In this document: piece by piece, positions 16,624 through 25,353 of the stretch | Layout: every line of letters begins with the position of its first letter | Position numbering within the stretch: position 1 is the stretch's first letter | Assembly: GCF_051195255.1 (NCBI RefSeq) | Contig: NZ_JBNJLK010000011.1 | Location: 1-64,000, forward strand | From: Falsirhodobacter sp051195255 | GTDB taxonomy: Bacteria > Pseudomonadota > Alphaproteobacteria > Rhodobacterales > Rhodobacteraceae | Reading direction: 5' to 3' | Length of the DNA stretch: 64,000 nt | Program-made: the position numbers and the translations under genes | Notes under the pieces: generated by a model | The model's input: only the letters and a program-made list of their open reading frames with translations | Database searches by the model: none | What the model was told of the DNA's origin: nothing

Positions 16624-17780
16624 AGGGCGAACACCATTAAGACCGCCACCCTGCTCGCCGGACTGGAAGCCGTGTCCGACGGATCGGGCGGGCGGTTCCG
16701 CCCTTCGCATGGGGGTGACGCACTCGGAGCAGCCCGGCGGGACGTCCTCGGGGTACGCCCGCTCCGGTCCGGGGGAAGACGCTGCTGGAAACGATTCCCG
16801 CGCAATTGGACAGCGGGGCGACGGCGCTTGCGTTTTCCTCGGGGGCATCCGCGGCGCAGACGGCGCTTTCCCTGCCCGGAAGTGGCGGAGAGATCCTGGT
16901 GGAGGCGGACAGTCACTTGGATTTTCGGTCCATCCTGTCCCGTTCCGTCGCTGCACCGGGTCTGTCCCTCCGACTCGTGGACCTGATGGATGAGGCTGCG
17001 GTTGCCGAGGCGTTGGTTCCCGGCCGCACCGCGATGATCGGGGCGGAATGTACAGGCAATCCCGCGTGACAGGTGCCGGACCTGCGGCGGTTGTCTGCAC
17101 TGACGCGGGATGCGGGTGCGCAGATGGTCGTCGACGCGACGGCGGCCACCCCTATCACGTCCGCCCGCTGGAACTGGGGGCGGATCGGGTGCTGCAATCG
17201 GCCCCGAAGTTTCTGAAGGGGCATGGTGACGTTCTGGACGAATTGCCGGCCCTTGCCGATCCCCGGCTGCGCGAAGAACTGGCCCAGCAACGCACGGACG
17301 CCGGAACGATCCTGACGCCCGCCCGCGAGTGGCTGCTGCTGCGCGGGTTGCGCACCTTCGCGCTGCGGATGGAACGGGCCTCGGCCACCGCCGCGCACCT
17401 TGCGGACTGGCTGGCAGGTCAGGGGATGACCGTGCATTACCCCGGACGACCCGATCACCCCCAGCACGCCGCGGCCACGGCCCAGTATTCCAATGGCTTC
17501 GGCCCGATGCTGTCCTTCCTAATGGGAACGGCAGCGCCCGCCGATGCGGTGGTGGAGGCTGTGCGGATCTTCCGCCGCGCCACCTCCCTCGGATCGACGG
17601 AAAGCCTGATCGAGCGTCGGCCCGCGACCGAAGGGCCCACGCTGCCTCGATGACCTTGTCCGCCTGTCCATCGGGCTGGAGGCGGCGGAGGACCTCTCGG
17701 ACGATCTGCGCGGCGCCTTGCAAGCCGCCGCCATTGGCGCGACAACGACGTCCGAAGCCCTTGGGGAGACACGGACATGA
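16624..17780 (+). pseudogene. Cystathionine gamma-synthase/lyase-type PLP enzyme, frameshifted
   Basis: Pieces of one Cys/Met-metabolism PLP enzyme appear in order but in changing frames: NTIKTATLLAGLEAVSDGSGG, PPFAWG, EQPGGTSSGYARSGP, KTLLETIPAQLDSGATALAFSSG, LVEADSHLDF, MVVDATAATPITSA, LELGADRVLQSAPKFLKGH and finally LVRLSIGLEAAEDLSDDL. The PLP lysine is in the APKFLKGH block, where family members have SxTKYLxGH. At least four frameshifts are present. The last frame ends in a TGA that overlaps the ATG of the homocysteine methyltransferase, so the two were once translationally coupled. Confidence 0.75.
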
Positions 17781-18658
17781 TCACGATTCTGGACGGCGGC
17801 ATGGGCCGGGAGCTGGAGCGCAGCGGCGCCCCCTTCCGCCAACCCGAATGGTCCGCACTGGCCCTGATGGAGGCGCCGGACACCGTCCGCGCCGCCCATG
17901 CCCGCTTCGTCGAGGCGGGGGCAAAGGTCATCACCACGAACAGCTACGCCCTTGTCCCCTATCACATCGGACAGGAGCGGTTCGACAGCAGCGCCGAGCG
18001 GCTGGCCGATCTGGCCGGACGCCTCGCCCGCGAGGCCGCGGATGCGGGCGAAGGCGTGCGGGTGGCAGGCTCCCTTCCCCCGGTCTTCGGGTCCTATCGG
18101 CCGGACCTGTTCCGCGCGGCCGAAGCGCCGGCCCTGTTCGCGCCGCTGGTGAAGGGCCTTGCGCCGCATGTCGACCTGTGGCTGGCCGAAACCCAAAGCA
18201 GCCTGGAAGAGGCCGAGGCCGCCGCGACGGCCGTGAAGGGCACGGACAAACCGCTCTGGCTGTCCTTCACCCTGCGCGACGGGGATGAGGCGACGGACCA
18301 GCCCTGCCTCCGCTCCGGCCAGACGGTGGAGGAGGCGGCGCGGCTGGTGGCGCGGGTGGGCGCGGCGGCCATGCTCTTCAACTGCTCCATGCCCGAGGTG
18401 ATGCAGGGCGCGCTGGACGCGGCGCGGTCCGTGCTGGGGGAAGGTTTCCCGCTGGGCGTCTATGCAAATGCCTTCATCTCCCAGGATGAGGACGGGGACG
18501 CGAACGAGGTGGTCAGCGACATCCGTGCGGACCTGACCACCCGCGCCTATTGCAACGTGGCGGCAAGCTGGGCCGCGAACGGGGCGACGATCCTGGGCGG
18601 CTGCTGCGGGATCGGGACGGAGCATATCCACGCCATGGCCCACAGCCTGAACAAGTGA
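17777..18658 (+). CDS. Homocysteine S-methyltransferase family protein
   Basis: A 293-residue protein starting ITILDGGMGRELE, with FVEAGAKVITTNSY near residue 48, LFNCSMPE near 206 and the zinc-binding ILGGCCGIG near residue 275. The upstream cysteine of the zinc site is the one in NCS. It transfers a methyl group from a donor such as S-methylmethionine to homocysteine, giving methionine. GGAG precedes ATG 17777. Its former operon partner, a cystathionine-type enzyme, is decayed, but this gene is intact. It converges on the ABC transporter genes. Confidence 0.88.
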   Translation: MITILDGGMGRELERSGAPFRQPEWSALALMEAPDTVRAAHARFVEAGAKVITTNSYALVPYHIGQERFDSSAERLADLAGRLAREAADAGEGVRVAGSLPPVFGSYRPDLFRAAEAPALFAPLVKGLAPHVDLWLAETQSSLEEAEAAATAVKGTDKPLWLSFTLRDGDEATDQPCLRSGQTVEEAARLVARVGAAAMLFNCSMPEVMQGALDAARSVLGEGFPLGVYANAFISQDEDGDANEVVSDIRADLTTRAYCNVAASWAANGATILGGCCGIGTEHIHAMAHSLNK

Positions 18659-18673
18659 CACGCCGGCGGGGGG

Positions 18674-19468
18674 TCACCGTCCGGCGGGCAGGCGGTTTTC
18701 CAACCAGCGCAGCACGACTGTCAGCCCCCCGCTGAGGATCAGGTAGATCGCGACAAGCAAAAGCAGCGGTTCGTAGGTCAAGAAGGTCGTCTGCCGCACA
18801 CGGGTGACGACCGCGAACAGATCCGTCACGGTGATCGTGGCAACCAGCGGTGTCGATTTCAGTTGCAGGATGATCTCCCCCGCCAGGGTCGGGAGGGCGC
18901 GGTGGACGGCGCGGGGCAGCCAGATGCGCCGGAACACCGTGGCGCCCGACATGCCGAAGGCACGGCCGGCCTCCAGCTCCCCCTTCGGGACGCCAAGGAA
19001 CGCGCCGCGCATCACCTCCCCCTCATAGGCCGCGAAGGACAGGGTCAGGGCGACCAGGCCATAGGGCCACGCCTCGCGCAGGTAGGGCCAGATCCAGGTG
19101 CCGCGCAATTCGGGAAATTGAGCGAAGAGCGAGCCGAGCCCGTAATAGAACAGCCACATCTGCAATAAAAGCGGCGTGCCCCGCACCACGGTGCACAGGC
19201 CGGACGCGAACCAGCGCAGCGGCCGCGGCCCCGTCACCTGCGCCAGCCCCAAGGGCAGCGCGAAGACAAAGCCGAGGACGACGCTGGCAACCAGCATCGC
19301 CAGCGTGGTGCCCAAGCCGGCCCAAAGGCGCGGCAGATAGGTGGGAAGCCAGCTCCAATCCATCAGGCGGATGATGGCGAGCAGGCCTGCAAGCGCGATC
19401 AGGGCCATCGCGATCCGGTGCGGCAGAACAAGGGCGCGCCAGCGGGGCGCAGGGCTCAGGTCGGCCAT
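18674..19468 (-). CDS. Polar amino-acid ABC transporter permease (HisM/ArtM type)
   Basis: A 264-residue inner-membrane permease with five or six hydrophobic segments and the family EAA-type loop (EVMRGAFLGVPKGELEAGRAFGMSG). I chose ATG 19468, four bases after the upstream permease stop. It forms a heterodimer with the product of the next gene upstream. End of a four-gene minus-strand set ordered ATPase, binding protein, permease, permease. Confidence 0.88.
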   Translation of the reverse strand: MADLSPAPRWRALVLPHRIAMALIALAGLLAIIRLMDWSWLPTYLPRLWAGLGTTLAMLVASVVLGFVFALPLGLAQVTGPRPLRWFASGLCTVVRGTPLLLQMWLFYYGLGSLFAQFPELRGTWIWPYLREAWPYGLVALTLSFAAYEGEVMRGAFLGVPKGELEAGRAFGMSGATVFRRIWLPRAVHRALPTLAGEIILQLKSTPLVATITVTDLFAVVTRVRQTTFLTYEPLLLLVAIYLILSGGLTVVLRWLENRLPAGR

Positions 19469-19472
19469 CGCG

Positions 19473-20192
19473 TCAGCCTGTCGGGTCAAGGCCGCGGCGC
19501 GCGCTTTTTTCAAAGCGCCGAAGGCCGATGTTCGAAACCAGCGTCAGCCCAAGGTAAAGCGCGCCCGCCGCAAGAAAGAACAGGAAATATTCCCGCGTCG
19601 CCGACGCCGCCTGCCGGGTGACAAGCGTCAGTTCCGAAAAGCCGATGACGGCCAGAAGGGCGGTGTCCTTCGTGGCGATCATCCACAGGTTCGCCATTCC
19701 GGGAATGGCATGGGGCGTCATGGCCGGAAGGGTCACGCGGGTCAGGATCTTGGCGGGCGACATGCCGAAGGCCTGCGCCGCCTCGATCTGGCCCACGGGC
19801 ACGGCGCGGATCGCGCCGCGGATCACCTCGGTCGCGTAGCCACCCTGAACCAGCCCGATCACCAGGATCCCGGCGGTCAGCCCGCCGATGTCGAACCCCG
19901 CAAAACCCAGCGACTGCGCCGCCCGGTTGGCCAGATCCGTGCCCACGTAATAGAACAGCAGCATCAGCACCAGCTCCGGCACCCCCCGGATGACAAGGGT
20001 GTAGATCTCGGCCAGATCGCGGGTGACGCGCCCGCCATGCAGTTTGGCCATGGCGCCCACGATCCCGATCAGGATGCCGACGGCATAGCCGCCCACCGCC
20101 AGTTCCACCGACCGCAGGAACCCCGCCAGAAGCGCGCCGCCCCATCCCGGGGCATCGAGTGCGAGCAGGCTGAAATCGACACCGAAGATCAT
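19473..20192 (-). CDS. Polar amino-acid ABC transporter permease (HisQ type)
   Basis: A 239-residue permease from ATG 20192 (MIFGVDFSLLALD). It has ELYTLVIRGVPELVLMLLFYY-like sequence (here AEIYTLVIRGVPELVLMLL) and the coupling loop EVIRGAIRAVPVGQIEAAQAF. An upstream in-frame ATG would add residues overlapping the binding protein and is not needed. It partners the HisM-type permease. Confidence 0.88.
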   Translation of the reverse strand: MIFGVDFSLLALDAPGWGGALLAGFLRSVELAVGGYAVGILIGIVGAMAKLHGGRVTRDLAEIYTLVIRGVPELVLMLLFYYVGTDLANRAAQSLGFAGFDIGGLTAGILVIGLVQGGYATEVIRGAIRAVPVGQIEAAQAFGMSPAKILTRVTLPAMTPHAIPGMANLWMIATKDTALLAVIGFSELTLVTRQAASATREYFLFFLAAGALYLGLTLVSNIGLRRFEKSARRGLDPTG

Positions 20193-20226
20193 CGTGCCCG
20201 CCCTGTCGCCCTGCCCCGGAAAGCCT

Positions 20227-21000
20227 TCATTTGCCGTAGATGTCGAAGTTGAAATAGGGCTTGGCCAGCGCGTCAAAGGTGCCGTCGGCGCGGATGTCGG
20301 CGATGGCCTTGTTCACCTTTGCCAGCAGTTCCGTGTCGTCCTTGCGCAGGCCGACGCCCACACCGCTGCCCAGCGTCTCGGCGTCGCCCTCGACCTCGCC
20401 GCGGTATTCGCAGCAGGCCTTGCCGACCTCGGTTTCCAGGAAGGGCTGCATGGCCAGCGTGTCGCCCACCACCGCGTCGATGCGGCCGGCCACCAGATCC
20501 TGAAGCTCCTCGTCCAGCGTCTGGTAGATGCGCACGTCACCCGCGCTGTCGGCAAAGAACTGCGCGACATAGTTTTCCTGCACCGATCCGGACTGCGTGC
20601 CGAGATAGGCCCCTTCCACCCCTTCCGGCGTAGGCTGCACGTCCGAGGTCCTCAGCGCGACAACCCCGGTCGGCGCGTCGTAATACTTGTCCGAAAACGC
20701 GATCTGTTCCGCCCGCTCCGGTGTGATCCCCATGGAGCCGATGATCATGTCGATCTTGCCGGTGTTCAGCGCGGGGATGATCCCTTCCCACGCGACGGGC
20801 ACGACCTCGCACTCCGCGCCGATGCGCTCGCACAGCGCGCCGATGAAGTCGATCTCCCACCCGCTCCACGTGCCCGAGGCGTCGGGGGCGTAGAAGGGGG
20901 GATAGGGTTCCGCCGAGACGCCGACCTTGTAGGTTTGGGCCATCACCGGCGCGGCAAGGACCGTGAAGGCGGCAAGGGAAAGTGCGAGTGTTCGGATCAT
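20227..21000 (-). CDS. Periplasmic amino-acid binding protein (HisJ/ArtJ family)
   Basis: A 257-residue product with a clear signal peptide (IRTLALSLAAFTVLAAPVMAQ). The ligand-binding fold follows: YKVGVSAEPYPPF, GTWSGWEIDFIGALCERIG, DMIIGSMGITPERAEQI. ATG 21000 is preferred to ATG 21006 because AGGA is six bases before it. Substrate is probably a polar or sulfur-containing amino acid, given the facing homocysteine methyltransferase; this is inference. Confidence 0.9.
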   Translation of the reverse strand: MIRTLALSLAAFTVLAAPVMAQTYKVGVSAEPYPPFYAPDASGTWSGWEIDFIGALCERIGAECEVVPVAWEGIIPALNTGKIDMIIGSMGITPERAEQIAFSDKYYDAPTGVVALRTSDVQPTPEGVEGAYLGTQSGSVQENYVAQFFADSAGDVRIYQTLDEELQDLVAGRIDAVVGDTLAMQPFLETEVGKACCEYRGEVEGDAETLGSGVGVGLRKDDTELLAKVNKAIADIRADGTFDALAKPYFNFDIYGK

Positions 21001-21025
21001 GACCATTCCTGTGTTGATGCGGGCG

Positions 21026-21796
21026 TCAGCCGACGGCGCGGATGAACTGTTGAAGATGCACGGATTTCGGGTCGCCGAACACCCGCTCCGGCGGTCCCTC
21101 CTCCTCGATCCGTCCTTGGCGAAGGAAGATGACGTGGCTGGCCACGTCGCGGGCGAACTTCATCTCGTGCGTGACGAGGATCATGGTCCGCTTTTCCCGC
21201 GCCAGTTCGCGGATGACGGCCAGAACCTCTCCCACCAGCTCGGGATCGAGGGCGGAGGTCGGTTCGTCGAACAGCATGGCGGCCGGGTCCACGGCCAGAA
21301 CGCGGGCGATGGCCGCCCGCTGCTGCTGCCCTCCCGAAAGCTGCGACGGCCAGGCGTCCAGCTTTGCGCCAAGGCCCACGCGGATCAGCACCTCCCGCGC
21401 GCGGGCCTCCGCCTCGGCCCGCGGGACGCCAAGGACGTGGACCGGCGCTTCCATCACGTTGCCAAGGACGGTGCGGTGGGGCCAAAGGTTGAAGGACTGG
21501 AACACCATGCCCAGATGGGCGCGGATCCGCTGCACCTGCCGGCGGTCCGCTGCCTCCAGATCCCCGTCGCGCCCGCGGCGCAGGTTGTAGGCTTCTCCGC
21601 GGATGCTGATGCGGCCGGCGCTTGGCCGTTCCAGCAGGTTGATGCAGCGCAAAAGCGTGGACTTGCCGGACCCCGACCCCCCGATGATCGCGACGACATC
21701 GCCCGGTCGGGCTGCAAGGGACACGCCCTTCAGCACCTCGACCCCGCCGAACTGCTTGTGCAGGTTCTCCACCTGAACGGCTGGCACGTCGCTCAT
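21026..21796 (-). CDS. Polar amino-acid ABC transporter ATPase
   Basis: A 256-residue ATPase with Walker A GGSGSGKST at residues 39-47, signature LSGGQQQR, Walker B AMLFDEPTSALDPE and the H-loop LVTHEMKFARDV. This matches the GlnQ/HisP branch. First gene of the minus-strand operon, divergent from the DadA-like oxidoreductase. Confidence 0.93.
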   Translation of the reverse strand: MSDVPAVQVENLHKQFGGVEVLKGVSLAARPGDVVAIIGGSGSGKSTLLRCINLLERPSAGRISIRGEAYNLRRGRDGDLEAADRRQVQRIRAHLGMVFQSFNLWPHRTVLGNVMEAPVHVLGVPRAEAEARAREVLIRVGLGAKLDAWPSQLSGGQQQRAAIARVLAVDPAAMLFDEPTSALDPELVGEVLAVIRELAREKRTMILVTHEMKFARDVASHVIFLRQGRIEEEGPPERVFGDPKSVHLQQFIRAVG

Positions 21797-22067
21797 CTCT
21801 GCTCCTCGGGTCCCATCCCCCGGATCCGGCGTCTTCCAGCTTCTCTCTGGCCGCGGGACGGTATATCCGGCAGCGGAAAGGGCGGTCGCACCCCCGGGAG
21901 GGAATGGGAATGTTCAATGTTTCGGCCGCGTCGCCGGGCGTCCGGTGGTGCTGGTTATCACCGCAGCTTCGGGCACTGCAAGCCGGACAGGCAGGGCGGA
22001 AGGCCCCGTACGACGTTTTCCATTCCCGAACCCTGCCGCACCGCCCCACCTGAAAGGAACCGCTGCC

Positions 22068-22130
22068 ATGACATCCCTCCTCGTGTTCCAGTCCTGCTGC
22101 CCCATGGCGGGCCAAGGCGGTGCCGCATGA
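22068..22130 (+). CDS. Possible 20-residue leader peptide with tandem cysteines
   Basis: ATG 22068, preceded by AAAGGAA, opens a 20-codon frame reading MTSLLVFQSCCPMAGQGGAA. Its TGA overlaps the ATG of the FAD oxidoreductase (ATGA). Coupling this exact suggests a translated leader that controls the next gene, perhaps through cysteine or methionine supply. A chance frame cannot be excluded. The rest of the 330-bp gap (21797-22067) shows no other gene. Confidence 0.4.
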   Translation: MTSLLVFQSCCPMAGQGGAA

Positions 22131-23473
22131 TGCCGTTTCCCATCGCCGCCACCGACGCGGTCGCGCATGCGGGGGTCCAGCCGGAAAGCTGCGACGTGGT
22201 CATCGTCGGCGCGGGCGTTCTGGGCGTCACGGCGGCGCTGTTCCTGCGGCGGCGCGGCCTGAACGTCACCCTTCTGGAAAAGGGCCGTGTCGCGGGCGAG
22301 CAGTCCTCGCGCAACTGGGGCTGGATCCGGCAGCAGGGCCGCGACCCGGCCGAGCTTCCCGTCGCGATCGAGGCGAACGCCCTGTGGCGCCAGCTGGCAC
22401 GCGAATGCGGCGAGGAGATCGGCCTGACAACCGGCGGCACGACCTACATCGCCCGCACCGAGGCGGAGATGAAGACCTATGCCGACTGGCTACCGCACGC
22501 CGCGGCCCACGGGGTGGACACGCGCCTGCTGACGGCCGAAGCGACGGATGTTCTGATCCCCGGCATGTCGCGGCGGCCCGTGGGGGCGCTGCACACATCG
22601 TCGGACATGCGGGCGGAGCCTTGGGTGGCCGTTCCGGCGCTGGCCCGGATGGCGGCGCGCGAAGGTGTCGTCATCGTGGAGGGTTGCGCCGTGCGCGGCC
22701 TCGACGTGCAAGCGGGCCGCGTTGCCGGTGTGGTGACCGAACGGGGCCGGCTGCGCGCGCCGGAGGTGGTGGTGACGGGCGGCGCCTGGACCGCGCTTTT
22801 GCTGCGGCAGGCCGGCATCCACATCCCGCAGCTGACCGTGCGGGGCACCGTGGCTGCGACCGAAGCCGTTCCGGACCTGCATGCGGGCTGCGCCATCGAT
22901 GAACGGATCGCCTTCCGGCGGCGGCAGGATGGCGGCTACACCCTTGGCCCCGCCGGCTTCCACGAAGTCTTCCTCGGCCGCGACGTGTTCCGGAACCTGA
23001 CCCGCTACCTTCCCGCGCTGCGCGAGGATCCGACGGGCACGAAGATCCGCCTCGCCTCGCCCAAGGGGTATCCCGACGCCTGGACCACGCCCCGCCGCTT
23101 TTCGGCCGACGAGGTGTCGCCGTTCGAGAAGATGCGCGTCCTGAACCCCGCCCCCAACCGCCGCATCGCCGAAAAGATGCGGAGCGACTTCGCCGCGCTC
23201 TTCCCCGGCGCGGGGGAGGTGCGGCTGAAGGCCGCCTGGGCCGGGATGATCGACGTGATGCCGGACGTGGTCCCGATCGTGGATCGCTGCCCCGCCTTGC
23301 CGGGCCTGACCATCGGAACGGGCCTGTCGGCGCACGGCTTCGGCATCGGCCCGGGCTTTGGCCGGATCCTTGCGGACATCGTGACAGGCGGCGCGGCCGG
23401 GCACGACATGTCCCGCTTCCGCTTCTCGCGGTTCAGCGACGGAAGCCGGATCAGGCCGGGACCCGCGCTTTGA
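22127..23473 (+). CDS. FAD-dependent amino-acid oxidoreductase (DadA-like)
   Basis: A 448-residue flavoprotein with the dinucleotide-binding motif VVIVGAGVLGVTAALFL at about residue 26 and EQSSRNWGWIRQQGRDPAELP, typical of a D-amino-acid dehydrogenase/oxidase subgroup. The C-terminus has the second FAD-contact block GLTIGTGLSAHGFGIGPGFG. It is divergent from an amino-acid ABC transporter, so it may oxidise the amino acid taken up. It may be translationally coupled to a short upstream frame. Confidence 0.87.
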   Translation: MMPFPIAATDAVAHAGVQPESCDVVIVGAGVLGVTAALFLRRRGLNVTLLEKGRVAGEQSSRNWGWIRQQGRDPAELPVAIEANALWRQLARECGEEIGLTTGGTTYIARTEAEMKTYADWLPHAAAHGVDTRLLTAEATDVLIPGMSRRPVGALHTSSDMRAEPWVAVPALARMAAREGVVIVEGCAVRGLDVQAGRVAGVVTERGRLRAPEVVVTGGAWTALLLRQAGIHIPQLTVRGTVAATEAVPDLHAGCAIDERIAFRRRQDGGYTLGPAGFHEVFLGRDVFRNLTRYLPALREDPTGTKIRLASPKGYPDAWTTPRRFSADEVSPFEKMRVLNPAPNRRIAEKMRSDFAALFPGAGEVRLKAAWAGMIDVMPDVVPIVDRCPALPGLTIGTGLSAHGFGIGPGFGRILADIVTGGAAGHDMSRFRFSRFSDGSRIRPGPAL

Positions 23474-23573
23474 CATGTGAATCGGTGCCAGCCTGCCAAG
23501 GCCTCGCATCGAGGTTTGACGGCGCGCAAAGGCGCGATAAGGTTCTGCCATAACATCAGGGGCAGGGCAGGAA

Positions 23574-24863
23574 ATGAACTTCATGGCAAAGGCCACCGCG
23601 ATCGTGGGTGGCACGATGGTGGCGATGCGTCGTTTCGGGGCACCGAAGACGCAGGCGGTCGGGGCCGCCCCCACCATTCCCGAGGCACGGAAGCAGGGGA
23701 TCATGACCCTGAAGATGCCGACCGCCAAGGGGTGGGAGGCCGGCCATGTCCCGAGCGCGGCGCCGGGCCTGAAGGTCAACGCCTTCGCCTCGGACCTCGA
23801 CCATCCGCGCTGGATCGAGGTGCTTCCCAACGGCGACGTCCTCGTGTCGGAAGCCAAGCAGGAAGGCTCGCCCCCCAAGACGCTGATGGACCGCGCGGCC
23901 CATGCCACGATGCGGCGGGCCAAGGCGATCGGCACCAGCGCCAACCGCATCACCCTGTGGCGCGACAGCGACGGTGACGGCGTGGCCGAAACCCGCACCG
24001 TGTTCCTGGAAAGGCAAAACCAGCCCTTCGGCATGGCGCTGGTGGACGCCACCTTCTATGTCGGAAACACCGACGGCATCCTGTCCTTCCCCTATGCCGA
24101 GGGAGACACCCGCCTGACTGGCCCCGGCCGCAAGCTGGTGGACTTCAAGCCCGGCGGCCACTGGACGCGCAGCCTGATCCTGTCGCCGGACCGGACGAAG
24201 ATCTATGCGGGCGTCGGGTCCCTCAGCAACATCGGGGATGACGGGATGCAGGCCGAGGAAGGCCGCGCCGCCATCTGGGAACTGGATCTGACCACGGAAA
24301 ACGCCCGCATCTTCGCCTCGGGCCTGCGCAACGCCGTCGGCATGGCATGGGAGCCGGAAACGCAGAGGCTGTGGACCGTCGTGAACGAGCGGGACGGGCT
24401 GGGGGATGAAACGCCGCCGGATTACCTCACCTCGGTGCAGGACGGGGGTTTCTACGGCTGGCCGTATTGCTACTGGGGCCAGACAGTGGACGATCGGGTC
24501 GAACAGGACGCGGCGCTTGTGGCGCGCGCGATCACGCCGGATTACGCCCTGGGGGGCCACACGGCGTCCCTTGGCCTGTGCTGGATGCCGGAGGGCACGC
24601 TTCCCGGCTTCCCGGACGGCATGGTCATCGGGCAGCACGGGTCGTGGAACCGTTCCACCCTCAGCGGGTATCGGGTGATCTTCGTGCCGTTCCGGAACGG
24701 CAAGCCCGCCGGCCCGCCGCGCGACATCCTGTGGGGCTTCCTGTCCGAGGATGAGAAGACCTCGTTCGGGCGGCCCGTCGGCGTCGCCATCGGGCCGGAC
24801 AAGGCCTCGCTGCTGGTCGCCGATGATGTGGGCGACGTGATCTGGCGCGTCACGGCGGCGTAG
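23574..24863 (+). CDS. Sorbosone dehydrogenase-like beta-propeller (PQQ sugar dehydrogenase superfamily)
   Basis: A 429-residue protein with the family opening FASDLDHPRWIEVLPNGDVLVSEA, then HWTRSLILSPDRTKIYAGVGS, GLRNAVGMAWEP and IGQHGSWNRSTLSGYRV. These are soluble-glucose-dehydrogenase-fold propeller proteins related to L-sorbosone dehydrogenase. The N-terminus is hydrophobic but lacks a clear signal cleavage site. ATG 23574 and ATG 23583 are both possible; AGGA is better spaced for the second. Sugar substrate unknown. Confidence 0.85.
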   Translation: MNFMAKATAIVGGTMVAMRRFGAPKTQAVGAAPTIPEARKQGIMTLKMPTAKGWEAGHVPSAAPGLKVNAFASDLDHPRWIEVLPNGDVLVSEAKQEGSPPKTLMDRAAHATMRRAKAIGTSANRITLWRDSDGDGVAETRTVFLERQNQPFGMALVDATFYVGNTDGILSFPYAEGDTRLTGPGRKLVDFKPGGHWTRSLILSPDRTKIYAGVGSLSNIGDDGMQAEEGRAAIWELDLTTENARIFASGLRNAVGMAWEPETQRLWTVVNERDGLGDETPPDYLTSVQDGGFYGWPYCYWGQTVDDRVEQDAALVARAITPDYALGGHTASLGLCWMPEGTLPGFPDGMVIGQHGSWNRSTLSGYRVIFVPFRNGKPAGPPRDILWGFLSEDEKTSFGRPVGVAIGPDKASLLVADDVGDVIWRVTAA

Positions 24864-24890
24864 GTCCCGCAGATCTGGCTGCCGGGGGGA

Positions 24891-25286
24891 TCATTCTCCG
24901 GTGGCCAGGGCGAACCCTTCATCGATCCAACCGGTGATGCCGCCCGCCATGATCTTCACGGGAAGTCCCAGTTCGGCCAGCCGCAGCGCACCGCGGGCAG
25001 CGCCGTTGCAATGGGGTCCGGCGCAATAGGTGACGAACAGGGTCCCTTCGGGCCAGGCGTTCATCTTCGACCGCGTGATCTTGCCATGCGGCAGAAGGAC
25101 CGCGCCCGGAACATGCCCCGCGGCATAAAGCGACGGGCCGCGGACATCCAGAAGAACGAAATCCGGCCCCTTGGACAGGGCGTCGTGCACGTCCCAGCAG
25201 TCCGTCTCGAAGGCAAAGCCAGCGGCGAAGTGCGTTTGGGCCTCCTCACTCGGGGCGGCGGGAATGGCGGTCACGGCAGAGGGCAT
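24891..25286 (-). CDS. Single-domain rhodanese-like protein
   Basis: A 131-residue protein with LLDVRGPSLYAAGHVPGA, the CH2A-type block, and the active-site loop VTYCAGPHCNGAARGA near residue 88. The catalytic cysteine is the first of that loop. It would carry a persulfide to an unknown acceptor. ATG 25286 is the start that gives the normal family length; the longer frame runs through the divergent regulator promoter. It is divergent from the FtrA-like gene, an arrangement common for this pair. Confidence 0.85.
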   Translation of the reverse strand: MPSAVTAIPAAPSEEAQTHFAAGFAFETDCWDVHDALSKGPDFVLLDVRGPSLYAAGHVPGAVLLPHGKITRSKMNAWPEGTLFVTYCAGPHCNGAARGALRLAELGLPVKIMAGGITGWIDEGFALATGE

Positions 25287-25353
25287 GGGCGTATCTTTCA
25301 CAATTGCTTCGAAGGATATGGCCGGAGAGTGAATTTCATGGCAATTGGCAGGA

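Noticed and set aside
18661..18686. CGCCGG/CCGGCG inverted repeat between the methyltransferase and the ABC permease
   Set aside because: Only 6 bp with a 14-base loop and no T tract, and it overlaps the permease coding end; too weak to call a terminator.
20963..22126. N-terminal extension of the DadA-like oxidoreductase to 836 residues
   Set aside because: The extra part is antisense to the ABC ATPase; ATG 22127 gives the normal family length.
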